This document shows, one piece after another, positions 47,448 to 58,280 of a stretch of 64,000 nt of DNA (its first letter is position 1; each line of letters opens with the position of its first letter). Source of the DNA: Scedosporium boydii (lineage: Eukaryota > Ascomycota > Sordariomycetes > Microascales > Microascaceae). The position numbers were made by a program, and so were the translations under genes. Under the pieces are notes generated by a model. It was not told the origin of the DNA. It saw only the letters and a program-made list of their open reading frames with translations, and ran no database searches. The DNA is taken from the NCBI GenBank assembly GCA_002221725.1, contig NJFT01000076.1, forward strand, positions 62,001 to 126,000. Reading direction: 5' to 3'.

Positions 47448-48632
47448 ATGGCTGTCTCCAGCATTTCCCCCCCGGACGCCTCCTCGCTCCTTGCGCCTCT
47501 GTTGCCAGCCCTGCCGGCGGCTGCTATTTCTACCCAGCCAGCGACCGCGGTATTACCACTACTCTCGCCCATTCTGCGCCAGCGAGTCCAGATCTTTTCG
47601 TCTTCCAATGGCGAGCCGTGGATTAGGCTGCTATCCTACGACACTGTCAAGGCTGCGAAACTCAAGGACATCGTCCAAGGTGGCAGCCTAGAGCCTCATC
47701 CTGTTTCCGGCGAGGTCGAGGTTGATTGGGATCTAGATTCTCAGACCCGCTTCAAGCGCCTCGATCAGGAAACCCTGCAGGCCTTCGTTGCCGTCCCCGG
47801 CTTGCAACTTGGCTTCCAGCTAGTTTACTGCGTTAACGACAAGGATGGCGGTGGCGATGGTTGGAGGGTAGGCGAGGTCACGGTAGTCGATGGATCATCA
47901 CCGCTTACTTCTTTCGGCGGACATGAGAGCATTTCCGCGGCAGAGCAAAAATTTCGGGACAGCAACGTGCGCACCGCCCCTGTCCTCAACGGATCGGTGA
48001 CTACCAACGGAGGCCCGCATCTAGGCGATCTCAGTGACGATGACGACGATGACTACTGGGCTCGATATGACGCTACTCCGGCTCGTACGCCGGCTGCCAA
48101 ACGTTCTCCCGCTCCTCAGTCTCTCCAATGCTCAAACCCGTACCAAACCTCGTCGGCCGAGGATGCATATTATGCTCAGTACGACAACGTCCAGCCCGCC
48201 ATGGACAACCACGACCCCGACGAAGAGCAGAATCTGGAAGCCATCGCCCCTCCCCTAGGTCTCGGCCGCGTCGTGTCTCACCCCACTACTCAGGAATCCC
48301 CTGAACAGACCGAACTGAGCGAGTCCACCGGGGCCTGGACCCTCGCCGAGCCCGAGAGGTCTTCTCCCCCCGTCAATGGAGATCATTTAAATCTAGCCCA
48401 CCCTCGTCCCTCGTCTAGCGCCAGCTCTTCCAGGGGCAGCAGCACCGTTGCCAAACTAGAGGAACATGCCGAGAGGCAAGTGCAAAGCGAGTTTGGCGTG
48501 AAGCAGCACGTTTCACGGAGCATCCGCAGCTTGTTCCTGCTCTCGCGGGCCTCCGGCATCGACCGCGAGGAGTTTGAGAACATGGTCCGGACAGAGCTTG
48601 ATCTCCTTGGCCTGATTGAAGGGGAGGACTAA
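47448..48632 (+). CDS. Conserved-looking hypothetical protein with acidic linker
   Basis: Single-exon gene of 394 residues; the first ATG in the frame is at 47448 (CACGATGG context). The N-terminal ~150 residues look folded (RQRVQIFSSSNGEPWIRLLS, TLQAFVAVPGLQLGFQLVY) and mix beta and helical character. A central disordered region follows, with an acidic run next to aromatic residues (SDDDDDDYWARYD, near 200) and a second aromatic-acidic element (AEDAYYAQYD). The last ~50 residues form a charged helix (GVKQHVSRSIRSLFLLSRAS, EEFENMVRTELDLLGLIEG). I do not recognise the family. No signal peptide or membrane segment. Confidence 0.8.
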   Translation: MAVSSISPPDASSLLAPLLPALPAAAISTQPATAVLPLLSPILRQRVQIFSSSNGEPWIRLLSYDTVKAAKLKDIVQGGSLEPHPVSGEVEVDWDLDSQTRFKRLDQETLQAFVAVPGLQLGFQLVYCVNDKDGGGDGWRVGEVTVVDGSSPLTSFGGHESISAAEQKFRDSNVRTAPVLNGSVTTNGGPHLGDLSDDDDDDYWARYDATPARTPAAKRSPAPQSLQCSNPYQTSSAEDAYYAQYDNVQPAMDNHDPDEEQNLEAIAPPLGLGRVVSHPTTQESPEQTELSESTGAWTLAEPERSSPPVNGDHLNLAHPRPSSSASSSRGSSTVAKLEEHAERQVQSEFGVKQHVSRSIRSLFLLSRASGIDREEFENMVRTELDLLGLIEGED

Positions 48633-49166
48633 GTTACGCAGCGACATTAGTAAAGAAAACGACCGAGCGTTGTGTGTACATCAAATTGGAGCATTCTGGC
48701 GCCGCCCGTTTCCTCGAAAACCGGGCGCCGGCGGCCGAATTTTTGCATTATGGGATGGAGTTCTTGTCATTGTATACGTTTGGGTAGCGCGGCGGTTCGG
48801 TGTTTCCGGTTCATACTTGTTTTGGCACATACTGCACAAAGGCATGCTCTCCTTTGGGAATTTGTTCTACAATATGTAGTCTTACGCTGGCGGGACGTCA
48901 ATAGCATTGGGAATTTGGTAGAAGTTATGACAACATAGTAACCTTGGAGACTCGAATCCTGGCACATTTCACTTGGTTTTGTTTATCTGCTGCTTCGGGC
49001 ACCGCACCGTTTTATACTTCCGGCTACAGTGGGATATCAATATGTTCCTAGCTTGGTCATACCCAAGCACGTTAAATACAAACATGAACGCCTCGTGCCT
49101 CCGTCGATCATGTGCTGCTTCATGAAACCAAAATTCCTTTCAGCGCCCTAAAGTAATCGAGCCTTC
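48633..49166. other. Convergent intergenic region
   Basis: 0.53 kb between two converging genes; 3' UTRs, no further gene. Confidence 0.5.
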
Positions 49167-50595
49167 TCAAGTAATCGTCAACCTATCCAAAGCCACTCTG
49201 GCACATTCGATAATCTTCATACACTGAGGCTTCTCTCCTTTGCACACGGCCATTTGTTGCGAGATTGGACTTGTCCAATCCAGCCTGTGCCCTTCCGCGA
49301 TCAAAACATCCAGCTTCTCGTGCCGTAACCGAGACCGCTCTTCCAAATTGCGGACAGCCTGTGCCAAGCCAAAGTGTTCCGGCGGGGGGCTTTCAGCGCC
49401 GCAGGATGTCGTCGTCGCCGGGGTTTCGGTGTTGAACCCGTAGATCTCGTAGCGGAGTACAGCGCGCATGGCGAGTCTCCACACGTCCGGGTCGAGGTCT
49501 GACTCGTTGATGGATATGGAGAGGAGACACTCCCCACCGTTGGCAGCGGCCAGCTCGTTCCAGACCCCGCCGAGTTGGCGGAAGGAAAAGCGGAGCATGT
49601 TGTTTTGGGACTTGGCCTCAGCGGTGGTGAGGTCGATGAGTTCGAGGAGGCGGAAGTAGGCGTTGCTGAGAGAGGCTAGGAGCGTGCTGAGGAGCATCAT
49701 GTTTTGGAAGGATTGCATGGGTGGTGTCGCGAGGGGGAGGTCGACGAGGGGGCGGCTGCAGACGAGGCAGTTGAGGACTTCGTGGGCGGTTTTGGCGGCG
49801 GAGCGGGTGGTGTTGATGGCGGTGGGGATGTCGTCGGATACGTTGTTGAGGGAGTCAAGGGTTAGGTAGACGCTGGATAGGCAGGGACACGTCACGTTTG
49901 GATGTGATTTGAATTGCGATGAGCTGGAGGGGCTGGAGTCCTGAACGGCCGGGATAACCTGTGGATTGTGGTCATCGTGGGTGGAGATCTGCTGCGCGAA
50001 GATGTGTCTCGCGATGGCATGGAAGATTTTATGGACATTTTCTTTGTTTAGCTTGGGTTCGGGCGAATCAAAGTTACCCCTGCCGCTGTCGAGAAGATCG
50101 GTTGATGGGGGAGGGCTCTCGTCGTCGAAGCTAAGCAAAGGATCGAATTGCAATAATGGGTCGGCAAAGGTAGTCGTTGCAAAATCAAAAGACGGCGTGA
50201 AGTCGTTTAAAGGCAAGGGGAATTCCGGCTCCGACCGGCCCGGCATCGGGAAGTACGGGTCCTGCGCGAGCGCGGAGGGTTGAAGGGAGCTACCGAACGA
50301 CTCGGCAGCAGCCTCCGTTGTTTGCTCCGCTGGTCGCCGGCGCTTCTTTGGGCGGCCCATCGGCTTTTGTGGGGAATAGACGCAGGCGAGCCCTTCTCGC
50401 CGACATCGTGAACATCCGTCTAGTTCCTTGGAGCACGCGAGTTTCCGCGAGCCTTTGGAGGATGTTATTAGTGATGTGACCCTCCGCGCATCGGTGGTGT
50501 TATGAGAATAGATGGGAACGCTCACGGCATTCGTCACAAGCCCTGCGCTTAACAACACCTTGAGATTTAGCAGGAGACGGAATTGGATCCGCCAT
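49167..50595 (-). CDS. Zn2Cys6 fungal-type transcription factor
   Basis: Two exons, 50595-50526 and 50452-49167, give 451 residues. The intron falls inside the zinc cluster and its removal restores the full set Cys20, Cys23, Cys30, Cys37, Cys40, Cys47 (C-x2-C-x6-C-x6-C-x2-C-x6-C) in RRACDECRSRKLACSKELDG and the following residues. A basic GRPKKRRRPAEQ linker follows. The middle (~85-220) is acidic and Ser/Pro-rich, a plausible activation region. The C-terminal half is helical (FQNMMLLSTLLASLSNAYFR) and resembles the domain found in AflR-type cluster regulators, but there is no biosynthetic gene cluster around it here, so the target genes are unknown. Confidence 0.9.
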
Positions 50596-51426
50596 GATGT
50601 CGATCCAGAACGCGCTGGTTACTATTGGGCACTTTACTTCGTGGGTGCTTGAGTCAAGACTAAAAGACTAGTGAAGATGAGAGATCCTCTAGGCAGGAAG
50701 GGATGCAGTACAGTAAAATAGCAACGGTGGCCTCTAGATATAAAGCATTTCACTAAATGGCGTTGAATCTTGAGGATTTGCTGACGACACCAGATCAGAC
50801 GCGGAAATCGGTTGGTCACCCTGATGGTTGAAGGATCAAGATCAATGCAGATGGTGCGGTGGCGAACCACCACTGTCAACCTCTAAGTTATTAATCATTC
50901 CGGGTATCTGCATAGCGCAGCCGTTTGTCCCGGGTATTAAGTAACTGAGCGCCGAGAGTACATTTGAATACAGTCTCAACTCGGTCTCGGGACTGGGACG
51001 GAGGATCAGCCTTGGAGGGGCAGAAGCCAAGCAAGCCAAGCAAGCCAGGCAACTGAGTGCGAGTTTTAAGTAATTAGTGGGTGAATTGAGTCTACTACAC
51101 TACTACTAAGGACACGCCAGGCACTTATGTAACGCTCTTGTCGTTCACAAGCTCAGCGCATTCACTCGCTGCACTGCACTACTAGAACGGTACTTCGAAA
51201 TTGTACCCCACACCGAAATGTAGGCGGTGACAGAATAAGCGGCAGAATTTTTGTTAACGAAGGTGGGAAAAAAAAAAAAAGTTCAGAAGCTTCAATGGGT
51301 TGTAAGAACGCCCATACTATATACTCTCCTTCCACGGCTCCAATTCAACACAAAATCCGCCTCTTGAAGCAGCTCAATTCATATCGAAAGTCTACACCCT
51401 CTTCGACACCTATACTCACCACTCAG
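50596..51426. other. Divergent promoter region
   Basis: 0.83 kb between the starts of the Zn2Cys6 regulator and ERB1. It contains a run of GCAAGCCAA-like repeats (51,030-51,050) and an A13 tract (51,268-51,280). An in-frame ATG at 51,295 is an alternative ERB1 start. Confidence 0.5.
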
Positions 51427-53767
51427 ATGCCGGCCGCCGACAACCGCCGGAAGCGAAAAATTTCGCTGACGGCGGAAGCCCCCGCCGACGATGGCTTCGG
51501 CGACGGTGTTTTTGAAGGAGTTCTTTCGCAGAGCGATGACGACGACTCTGACTTCGTCGACTCTGGCTCTGAAAATAGCGAGGCTGAATACGCGGAAGGC
51601 GATCTCTCTGATGTCTCAGCGGACGAGAGTGAAGATGCTGAAGAGACGGAGGGGAATGAACTTGCGAAAGTGAACGGTGATGACCGCGACGAGCCCAATT
51701 ACAGGATAACGACCGATGCCAATGGCGACGTCCGCTACGAGTATCCAGAGCTTGACCCGGTCTACGATTCGGACGATACGGACGCCGGGGAGCAGGCCAA
51801 CACGATTGGCAACATCCCCCTCTCTTTCTATGACAGCTATCCGCACATCGGTTACACCCTGGATGGAAAGAAAATCATGCGTCCCGCTGCCGGCGATGCC
51901 CTAGACTCTCTGTTGGACTCGATTGAAGTCCCTAAGGATTGGACGGGTCTCACTGACCCTGCCACTGGTCTGCCTTTGCGCATCAGCCAGGATGAGCTGG
52001 AGATTCTGAAGAAGATTCAGCTGAACGAAATCCCTGAAGATGGATATGACCCTTATCCTGTATGATACCGGTTTCTCTTTAACTAACTCCTACTCCCACA
52101 GGCGTCCATTTGCTAATATCTTGCAGGATCTCGTCGAATACTTCACTAGTATAGAGGAAAAGATGCCCCTCAGCGCGGCCCCCGAGCCCAAACGACGCTT
52201 CGTCCCCTCCAAACACGAGGCCAAGCGAGTAGCCAAGATGGTCCGCTTAATCCGCGAAGGAAAACTTTTGCCATACAAGCCCCCAGAGGAAACGGAGAGG
52301 GAAGAGGAAGAAAAGGAAGAGGCTTGGTATGATGTCTGGGCCAACGAAGAGGCTAAGGAGCCCCACGTCATGCACATCCCGGCTCCCAAACTGGCGCCCC
52401 CGGAACATGACCTCAGCATCAACCCACCCGAGGAGTATTTACCCTCAAAGGAGGAACGGAAAGCCTGGGAGGAGGAGGAGCCCGAAGATCGGACCAAGGA
52501 GTACTTACCGACCAAGTACGACTCGCTACGGAAGGTCCCGGCTTACATGGACTTTACGAAAGAGCGATTCGAGAGGTGCCTCGATCTCTACCTTGCGCCC
52601 CGTGTTCGCAAGAACAGGCTCAATATCGATCCCATGTCCCTTCTCCCCAAGCTGCCCCGGCCTGAAGAACTCAAGCCCTTCCCCACATTATGTCAAACGA
52701 CCTTTAGGCTTCATGAAGGAAGGGTCCGTAGCATCTCCGTTAGCCCTACTGGTGACTGGGTTGCGTCTGGTGGCGACGATGGTACCGTCTGCGTTTGGGA
52801 CCTCAACGGGCACCTCGAATATCGAGTTAAGCTCAGCAGTGACGAGCCCGTTGACGTGGTGCGGTGGCGCCCGACCAAGGACACCCTCATCATTGCTGCT
52901 GCGGCCGGAGACGACGTCTTCATGATAGTACCAGACATCGGTGTAAACAGTGTCCTCGACAATAGCCGAGACGTGTTGGATGCCGGTTTCGGATATGCTA
53001 CAAACGGAAAGCAGGCGGGTGCTGGTACGACGGCTGATGGCCAAAGGACAGAGCCGCCGGCGAAATGGGCTAGGCCAGGCTCGAGGCTCGAGGCGCAGGG
53101 CGTGCTGCTCAAGGCTACTCTACGATCGACGGTCAAGGTGTTGAGCTGGCATAGGCGCGGCGACTTCTTCTGCACCGTGTCCCCCAACGGCCAGAGGAAC
53201 GCCATCGCGATACACACCCTTTCAAAACACCTTACGCAGATTCCATTTAGGCGTCTTCGAGGTCTGCCTCAAACGGCCCATTTCCATCCCTCAAAGCCCC
53301 TCTTCTTCGTCGCTACGAGGCAGGCTATCCGCTGCTACGATCTACAGCAGCAACAGCTGGTCAAGATCCTTCAACCCGGCGCAAGGCACGTTTCCTCCTT
53401 CGACATCCACCCCGGGGGCGACAACGTTCTCGTGGGCAGCTACGACAGGAGGCTACTGTGGCACGACATGGACCTCTCTGCGCGGCCGTACAAGACGATG
53501 CGGTTCCACCCGAGGGCCATCCGCGCCGTCAAGTTCCACAAGGGAGGGTTCCCGCTGTTCGCGGACGCGAGCGACGATGGAACGTTGCAGATCTTCCACG
53601 GCAAGGTGGTTAGCGACTTGATGGAGAATGCTACAATCGTTCCGGTGAAAATGTTGAAAGGCCACGAGGTCGTGGCGAGTCTGGGTGTTTTGGATGTGGA
53701 CTGGCATACTAGCCATCCTTGGTGTGTGAGCGCGGGAGCTGACGGAACTTGTAAATTGTGGTGTTAA
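51427..53767 (+). CDS. ERB1: Ribosome biogenesis protein Erb1 (BOP1)
   Basis: Component of the Nop7-Erb1-Ytm1 (PeBoW) complex needed for 27S pre-rRNA processing and 60S assembly in the nucleolus. Two exons, 51427-52059 and 52127-53767, give 757 residues. The N-terminus is Lys/Arg-rich then very acidic; the BOP1NT domain (~150-400) includes [20 protein letters not shown] and [22 protein letters not shown]40 repeats fill ~410-757 ([45 protein letters not shown]). I chose the internal ATG ([11 protein letters not shown]) because the usual basic-acidic start follows it; an in-frame ATG at 51295 would add 44 residues. The stop lies just before a hexamer repeat that is open in the +1 frame. Confidence 0.95.
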
Positions 53768-53777
53768 AGGAAAACCT

Positions 53778-53811
53778 AAGGGCAAGGGCAAGGGCAAGGG
53801 CAAGGGCAAGA
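53778..53811. repeat. Hexamer repeat (AAGGGC)n after the ERB1 stop
   Basis: Five tandem copies of AAGGGC begin about 10 nt after the ERB1 stop codon. They encode alternating Gly-Lys in the +1 frame. Confidence 0.9.
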
Positions 53812-54427
53812 AGTACGTGCGGGAAGTGTAAAGCGTGCGTTGCTATGGTCAAGGGCACACCGGATCTGCTGTGGGGGAGCGGTCAGAGGTGAGGCGGTGT
53901 GTGTAAGCGGGGATTGGAGGAGGATGCATCGGGAAGGGTTTGATGAGTTCTTAGGTCAGTCCGACCCGACCTTGAAGAAAACATAATACCCAGTCAAAGC
54001 CTCTCCTTTAGCAAATCCTCCGTCAAGGTCGCCTTTCCTCGGACCCTACGAATACAAGGAAAACCCTTGTTGGGGCTATATGGTAGAATTGCGGCCTGAA
54101 AGTCATATCGAGTGGGTGCACGAGCGGGCGGGCAAAATTACATCGACAACTTCATGTTCCTCATTGGCTTATCTTTCTATTTACCCTATGCCTTTTCGCA
54201 CGAAGTTCGACCGGACCCAAAATGACATCTCGAATAGCTGGTGTGGTATTATCGTCGCCTTGTAAAGAATGGGGCATTGCCCCCTTACCCCCCTCGCTCC
54301 TTGTCTGCCTGGCCACGTATCTTACAGGGAACTCGTCATCCTTATTAGTCCCAAAAATTCCCTCTTTTCTTCCTTTGCTCCGCGTGTACCGTCCCCTCCC
54401 CCTCTGCTTTTCTGTTTTCGACGGAAT
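53812..54427. other. Convergent intergenic region
   Basis: 0.6 kb between the hexamer repeat and the end of the esterase gene. No gene. Confidence 0.5.
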
Positions 54428-55835
54428 CTAGATGCCGTTCTTGAACTTTTTGAAGAGGGTCAAGTCGACGGCGTCCGCCATGGCCTTGTAACCCGCCGGA
54501 CTCAAGTGCAGGTTATCACCAGAATCATACTCGGCAATAAGTTGTTCCGAGTTCTCGGGGTCCCTGACGGCTTCGTCAAAGTCGATGACGGCGTCGAAGC
54601 GTCCGGAGGTCCTGATCCATTCATTAACACGCTGCCTGGTGGCCTCCATCGCTGGATCGTTGTACACGGACTGCGAGCCGATTATGGGCGTGATGGTGGC
54701 TCCGAAGACGGGGATATTGAACCTGTGGAGCCGAGTGATGATTTGATCAAAGGCAGCGATGAGCCGATCGCCGACTTCCTTCTGAGATGCCTCATCGGTC
54801 GCGGCGGTGCCGATGTCATTCACCCCCTCGGAGACGATGGCATACTTGGCTCCCGGCATCGAGATGACATCGCGATCAATACGGCCCAACAGATTTGGTC
54901 CTAGTCCATCGGCAAGAACACGGTTCCCCCCAGCAGCTTGGTTAATAACGGCGATGTTTCGCGTCTCGGCTCCTCCATCCTTCATACGAGCAAGGAGCTG
55001 GTCCGGCCACCTATCGTTCTTATCTGTAGTGGAACCCCGCCCGTCGGTGATACTATCGCCGGCGATCACCACGGCCGAAGCGTCCTTGTTCCTCACCTGC
55101 CCCTCGATGCTACTAATAAAGTACCAGTGCGCCGCGCTCGAAGCACCACCCCCGAGATCCGCCTCGCCGAGCGAATTCCCCTTGACGAACCACGAAGTCG
55201 TACGACTACCCGGATGAGATGTAATATCATTAGTCGTCTGACCCTTTTCAAGATAGAGATCGACGGCGACGATGGATCGTGCCTTGACGGGGAAGTCGAC
55301 GGGGTCGGAGAGCACGGAGGCACCGTTGGGGATGACGAAGCCAGGGAGGCCGCCCGAAAAGGTGAGCTTCTTGACCGTGGCCGGATCGATGGTGCTGAGG
55401 CCGGCATCGTTGGTGGGCGGGAGGGCGATGCTTGCGGCGGTGATGGGGAGGTCAGAACCGCCGAAGACGTTGCTGATTTGGAGGCGGAGGGAGTCGGCGT
55501 CGAGAGTGACCATGAGAGATTGGCGGATCGTGGAGTCTTCGAAGACGAGGCCCGTTTCGTTCTATACGGATGCGGCGTGTTAGCTTGGGGAAGGTTTACT
55601 TTCCTTGAGTCTTCACACACAGACACACGCAACCTTCGCAGGTGAAGAGAGGAAAGGAAAGTCATACGAATCCTTCCGGAGGGAGGTTATGAGGCTCCGT
55701 GAGCTGGGGCATGGTCCCCCAAATCGTCAGCCACTTTTTGTCCCCGCGGGTGCATGCCTTGCTGGGAGAGGCATCGACAGCGCTCGCGAGCACGAGGGCC
55801 GCGGTAATAGCGGACTTGAAAGAGAACCAGAACAT
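54428..55835 (-). CDS. Secreted SGNH/GDSL-type esterase
   Basis: Two exons, 55835-55668 and 55561-54428, give 433 residues. The N-terminus MFWFSFKSAITAALVLASAV followed by DASPS is a signal peptide with cleavage expected near residue 22. An N-terminal beta-rich domain (~30-210; KWLTIWGTMPQLTEPHNLP) precedes the SGNH hydrolase domain. The nucleophile is Ser226 in VIAGDSITDG; oxyanion-hole residues are in NQAAGGNRVL (Gly) and GVNDIG (Asn); Asp405 and His408 in DNLHLSPAGY complete the triad. All four blocks are intact, so the enzyme should be active. Such enzymes act outside the cell on acetylated polysaccharides or lipids; the substrate here is not determined by sequence. Confidence 0.92.
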
Positions 55836-57611
55836 GGTTTTACTGCCGAGACGAAGAGGCGCCGATCACGATGTAAACGATGCGAAGAAACGAGTGCGAA
55901 ATCCCGACGAGAGCTTGCGGAAAGTCAAGATCCCTGGGAAACCTTGGATCTTTCTCGAGAGACTTGACGCGTCGTGCCTTAAGAGTTGGAGGGAGGGAAT
56001 AGGGTTCATATACAGCTCTCGGTGATCCCCATCCGGGATGCCAATGGCCCTTCCTCCCGGTTGAGTTCAGAAATATCGTGTTCTGGCTGTTCTCTCCCCT
56101 CTCACCTCCTCTCCCGATGACACCAAGAGTTGCAACCGCGCCGTCGCATTTTATCCCAATTCCCCGGTTTCCTGGGCCGGTCCCCGCAAAGAGAAGGCTT
56201 TAAATTATCGTCAATACAGGCTAAAACATATTCAACCCACCGGAGCGGATACTTGAGGGAAGAGAGGGGAGTGTTTCATTTTGGGGTGAAATTGGGGAAC
56301 AACGTCTCGTCCCGGCGCGAGGATTAAGAGGACGGGAAAAAAAAGCACCGAACCGGGATCCAGGGTTCACAAGATGAAGTGTCGATCTGTTTGTCTGGGT
56401 CAATGCGACATGGGGAGTGTGCGCCGTGCGTCGGGTATATACATGCATATCTTTATCCTCCCTCGCATCTACCAAGTATGTTCGTCCCAACTTTTACTGC
56501 TACCTGGTTTCTGAAACGGTGATTGATGTATTTGAATACATGTATTGCGCTCGTGTTGATGTTGAGGCATTCCTATACTTGACTGCAATTACATTTGATG
56601 TACGAAGGCGGGGAGTGAGTGGCCCCTACTACTGCAGATATACCATCAAAATAGCTTCATGAACATCACGATGCGAAGGAGGCGTCACAAAAAGAGAGGG
56701 TCCAGCGGAAGCAAGCTCCGCGGCGAGGTTTGAAAATCAAAAATGCCAGCCGACTTTTTATTCATCAAAGCAACGAAACCAAACATGCCAACGAACAGAC
56801 AACCCGAAGCCAAGCAAGACAAAGACAAAAGCACGACCTATGCAAAATAGCAGCACAACGAACCGATCCGAAGGAAAGAGACAATAACAAGAGGAAGAAA
56901 GAGGGGAAGGTATGAAGAAACGAAATCCCAAAACGGAGAGGAAGAAACACATGATATGCCCAACGCATAAAGCGATCAAAGAAGAGAAGGAAATTCGCGC
57001 CGCCGATGATGATGCGTATCAGAAATTCCTCTTGTCTATCCCTGGTCTAGCTTTTTTCTTCTCCTTTTCTTTTTTTTTGGGGGGGGAGGGGTTTCCGTAC
57101 CATTTTCCCGGAGCCCTGATGAGATCAACAGTCTTCGAATACTATACTTTTTTTAAAAGACAAAGAAAAGAAAAAAAAGGGGGCAAAATATCAACAGGGA
57201 CAAAGGAAAGAAAGGGAAAAATGAGATAAAAAATTAGAGGGAAAGGGGAGAGAGAGAGGTATATAAAGAAACGAAAAGAGTTCCGAGACACGTTGCATGG
57301 TCATACATTAATACATGATAGAGACAGGATAGGTTCAACAGTAGAGCGAAACTTGAACGGGAAAAGCGAAGGGAAAGTGGGTAAGAAAATACCCCAAGAG
57401 AAGGTCAAGACATTAACAATAGATGTCAACACGGAAAGGGGAGGAGGTGGACAGCGAAAGAGGGCAAGAAAGGGCAAGGGTGGGAGTGAGAGACAGAGCG
57501 AGAGACAGAGCGAGAGACAGAGCGAGAGACAGAGCGAGAGCAAGCGAGAAAGAAGCGAGAGCAGGATAAGAGGGAAGAAAGTTCGGCCTCGGTCGTAGGG
57601 ACGGTGAGCTT
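55836..57611. other. Intergenic, 1.8 kb, strongly purine-biased right half
   Basis: The left part is the esterase promoter. From about 56,860 to 57,600 the plus strand is overwhelmingly A and G, with few pyrimidine runs, ending in a 12-bp minisatellite. On the minus strand this is the downstream flank of the acidic hypothetical. No gene supported. Confidence 0.6.
57488..57535. repeat. 12-bp minisatellite, four perfect copies
   Basis: The unit GAGAGACAGAGC is repeated four times head to tail and then decays into related GAGAGC/AAGCGAG text. Confidence 0.92.
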
Positions 57612-58280
57612 TCAAATGAAAGCCATGTCTGCCCTGAAGGCCATTTCCTCGACTCTCGGCAGTGGGACAAAACAATCATCCCACTCGCTGTCCGTATCAG
57701 GATCTATTTCTAGACCCGAGGGGTATGGCCTGGGCGAATTTCCGCCCGCGAAGAAGACATCTTCATAGTGGTTGGGCTGGTTGGCCCAACCGTGGGAGGG
57801 AACATCGCCGCCTTGGCTGATGGGCATTCCGCCATCTTGCGCGTCGTTACCGTGGTCGCTCGAGGAGTCGGTCGATTGGTCGTCTCTGAGGGCGGTGGTA
57901 GAGTCGGTCAGTTCCTGGCGGGAGTTCTGCCAGTCTTCGAGCAACAGCTCCTCTTGGTCGACCAAGATGACTCGATTCATGTCGGACGCGTAAGGGGTAT
58001 TCAAGACGCGAGCGGTGGGCGTGTCGATAAAGTTGGAGGACATGTTATCGGCCGTGCCGTCGAAGGCGCTGCCGCTCGTCATCAATCCGTCGAACGACCG
58101 AGGAAAGTCGGAGTCACTCCAAGAATCATCCAGATAAGTCGACCCATCGAGCTCGTCTGTAGGGTGGATGTTCTCGTCGAGCAGTTGGGGTGGATCTTGG
58201 CGCGGTGCACCCGGAACGAGCGACTTGTCGCCCTTCCTCTTCGTTGTGGTGGAGGGCATGTTGGGCTTTCGGTTAGACAT
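57612..58280 (-). CDS. Acidic hypothetical protein
   Basis: Single-exon frame of 222 residues starting MSNRKPNMPSTTTKRKGDK. The protein is acidic, rich in Ser and Asp, without signal peptide or membrane segment, and apparently disordered. Short hydrophobic islands lie within it (MNRVILVDQEELLLEDW near residue 115; DDCFVPLPRVEEMAFRADMAF at the C-terminus), as in proteins that bind partners through short motifs. I recognise no family. The ATG is the first in the frame; a 5' leader of several hundred bases with purine-rich sequence precedes it. Coding is supported by length and codon use, not by homology. Confidence 0.6.
   Translation of the reverse strand: MSNRKPNMPSTTTKRKGDKSLVPGAPRQDPPQLLDENIHPTDELDGSTYLDDSWSDSDFPRSFDGLMTSGSAFDGTADNMSSNFIDTPTARVLNTPYASDMNRVILVDQEELLLEDWQNSRQELTDSTTALRDDQSTDSSSDHGNDAQDGGMPISQGGDVPSHGWANQPNHYEDVFFAGGNSPRPYPSGLEIDPDTDSEWDDCFVPLPRVEEMAFRADMAFI

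Noticed and set aside
48940..48965. T-loop-like CTCGAATCC text suggesting a tRNA
   Set aside because: Flanking bases do not form a T stem or acceptor stem on either strand.
57293..57598. Charged repeat protein encoded by the 12-bp minisatellite
   Set aside because: The frame exists only because of the repeat and purine bias; no start context or homology supports it.
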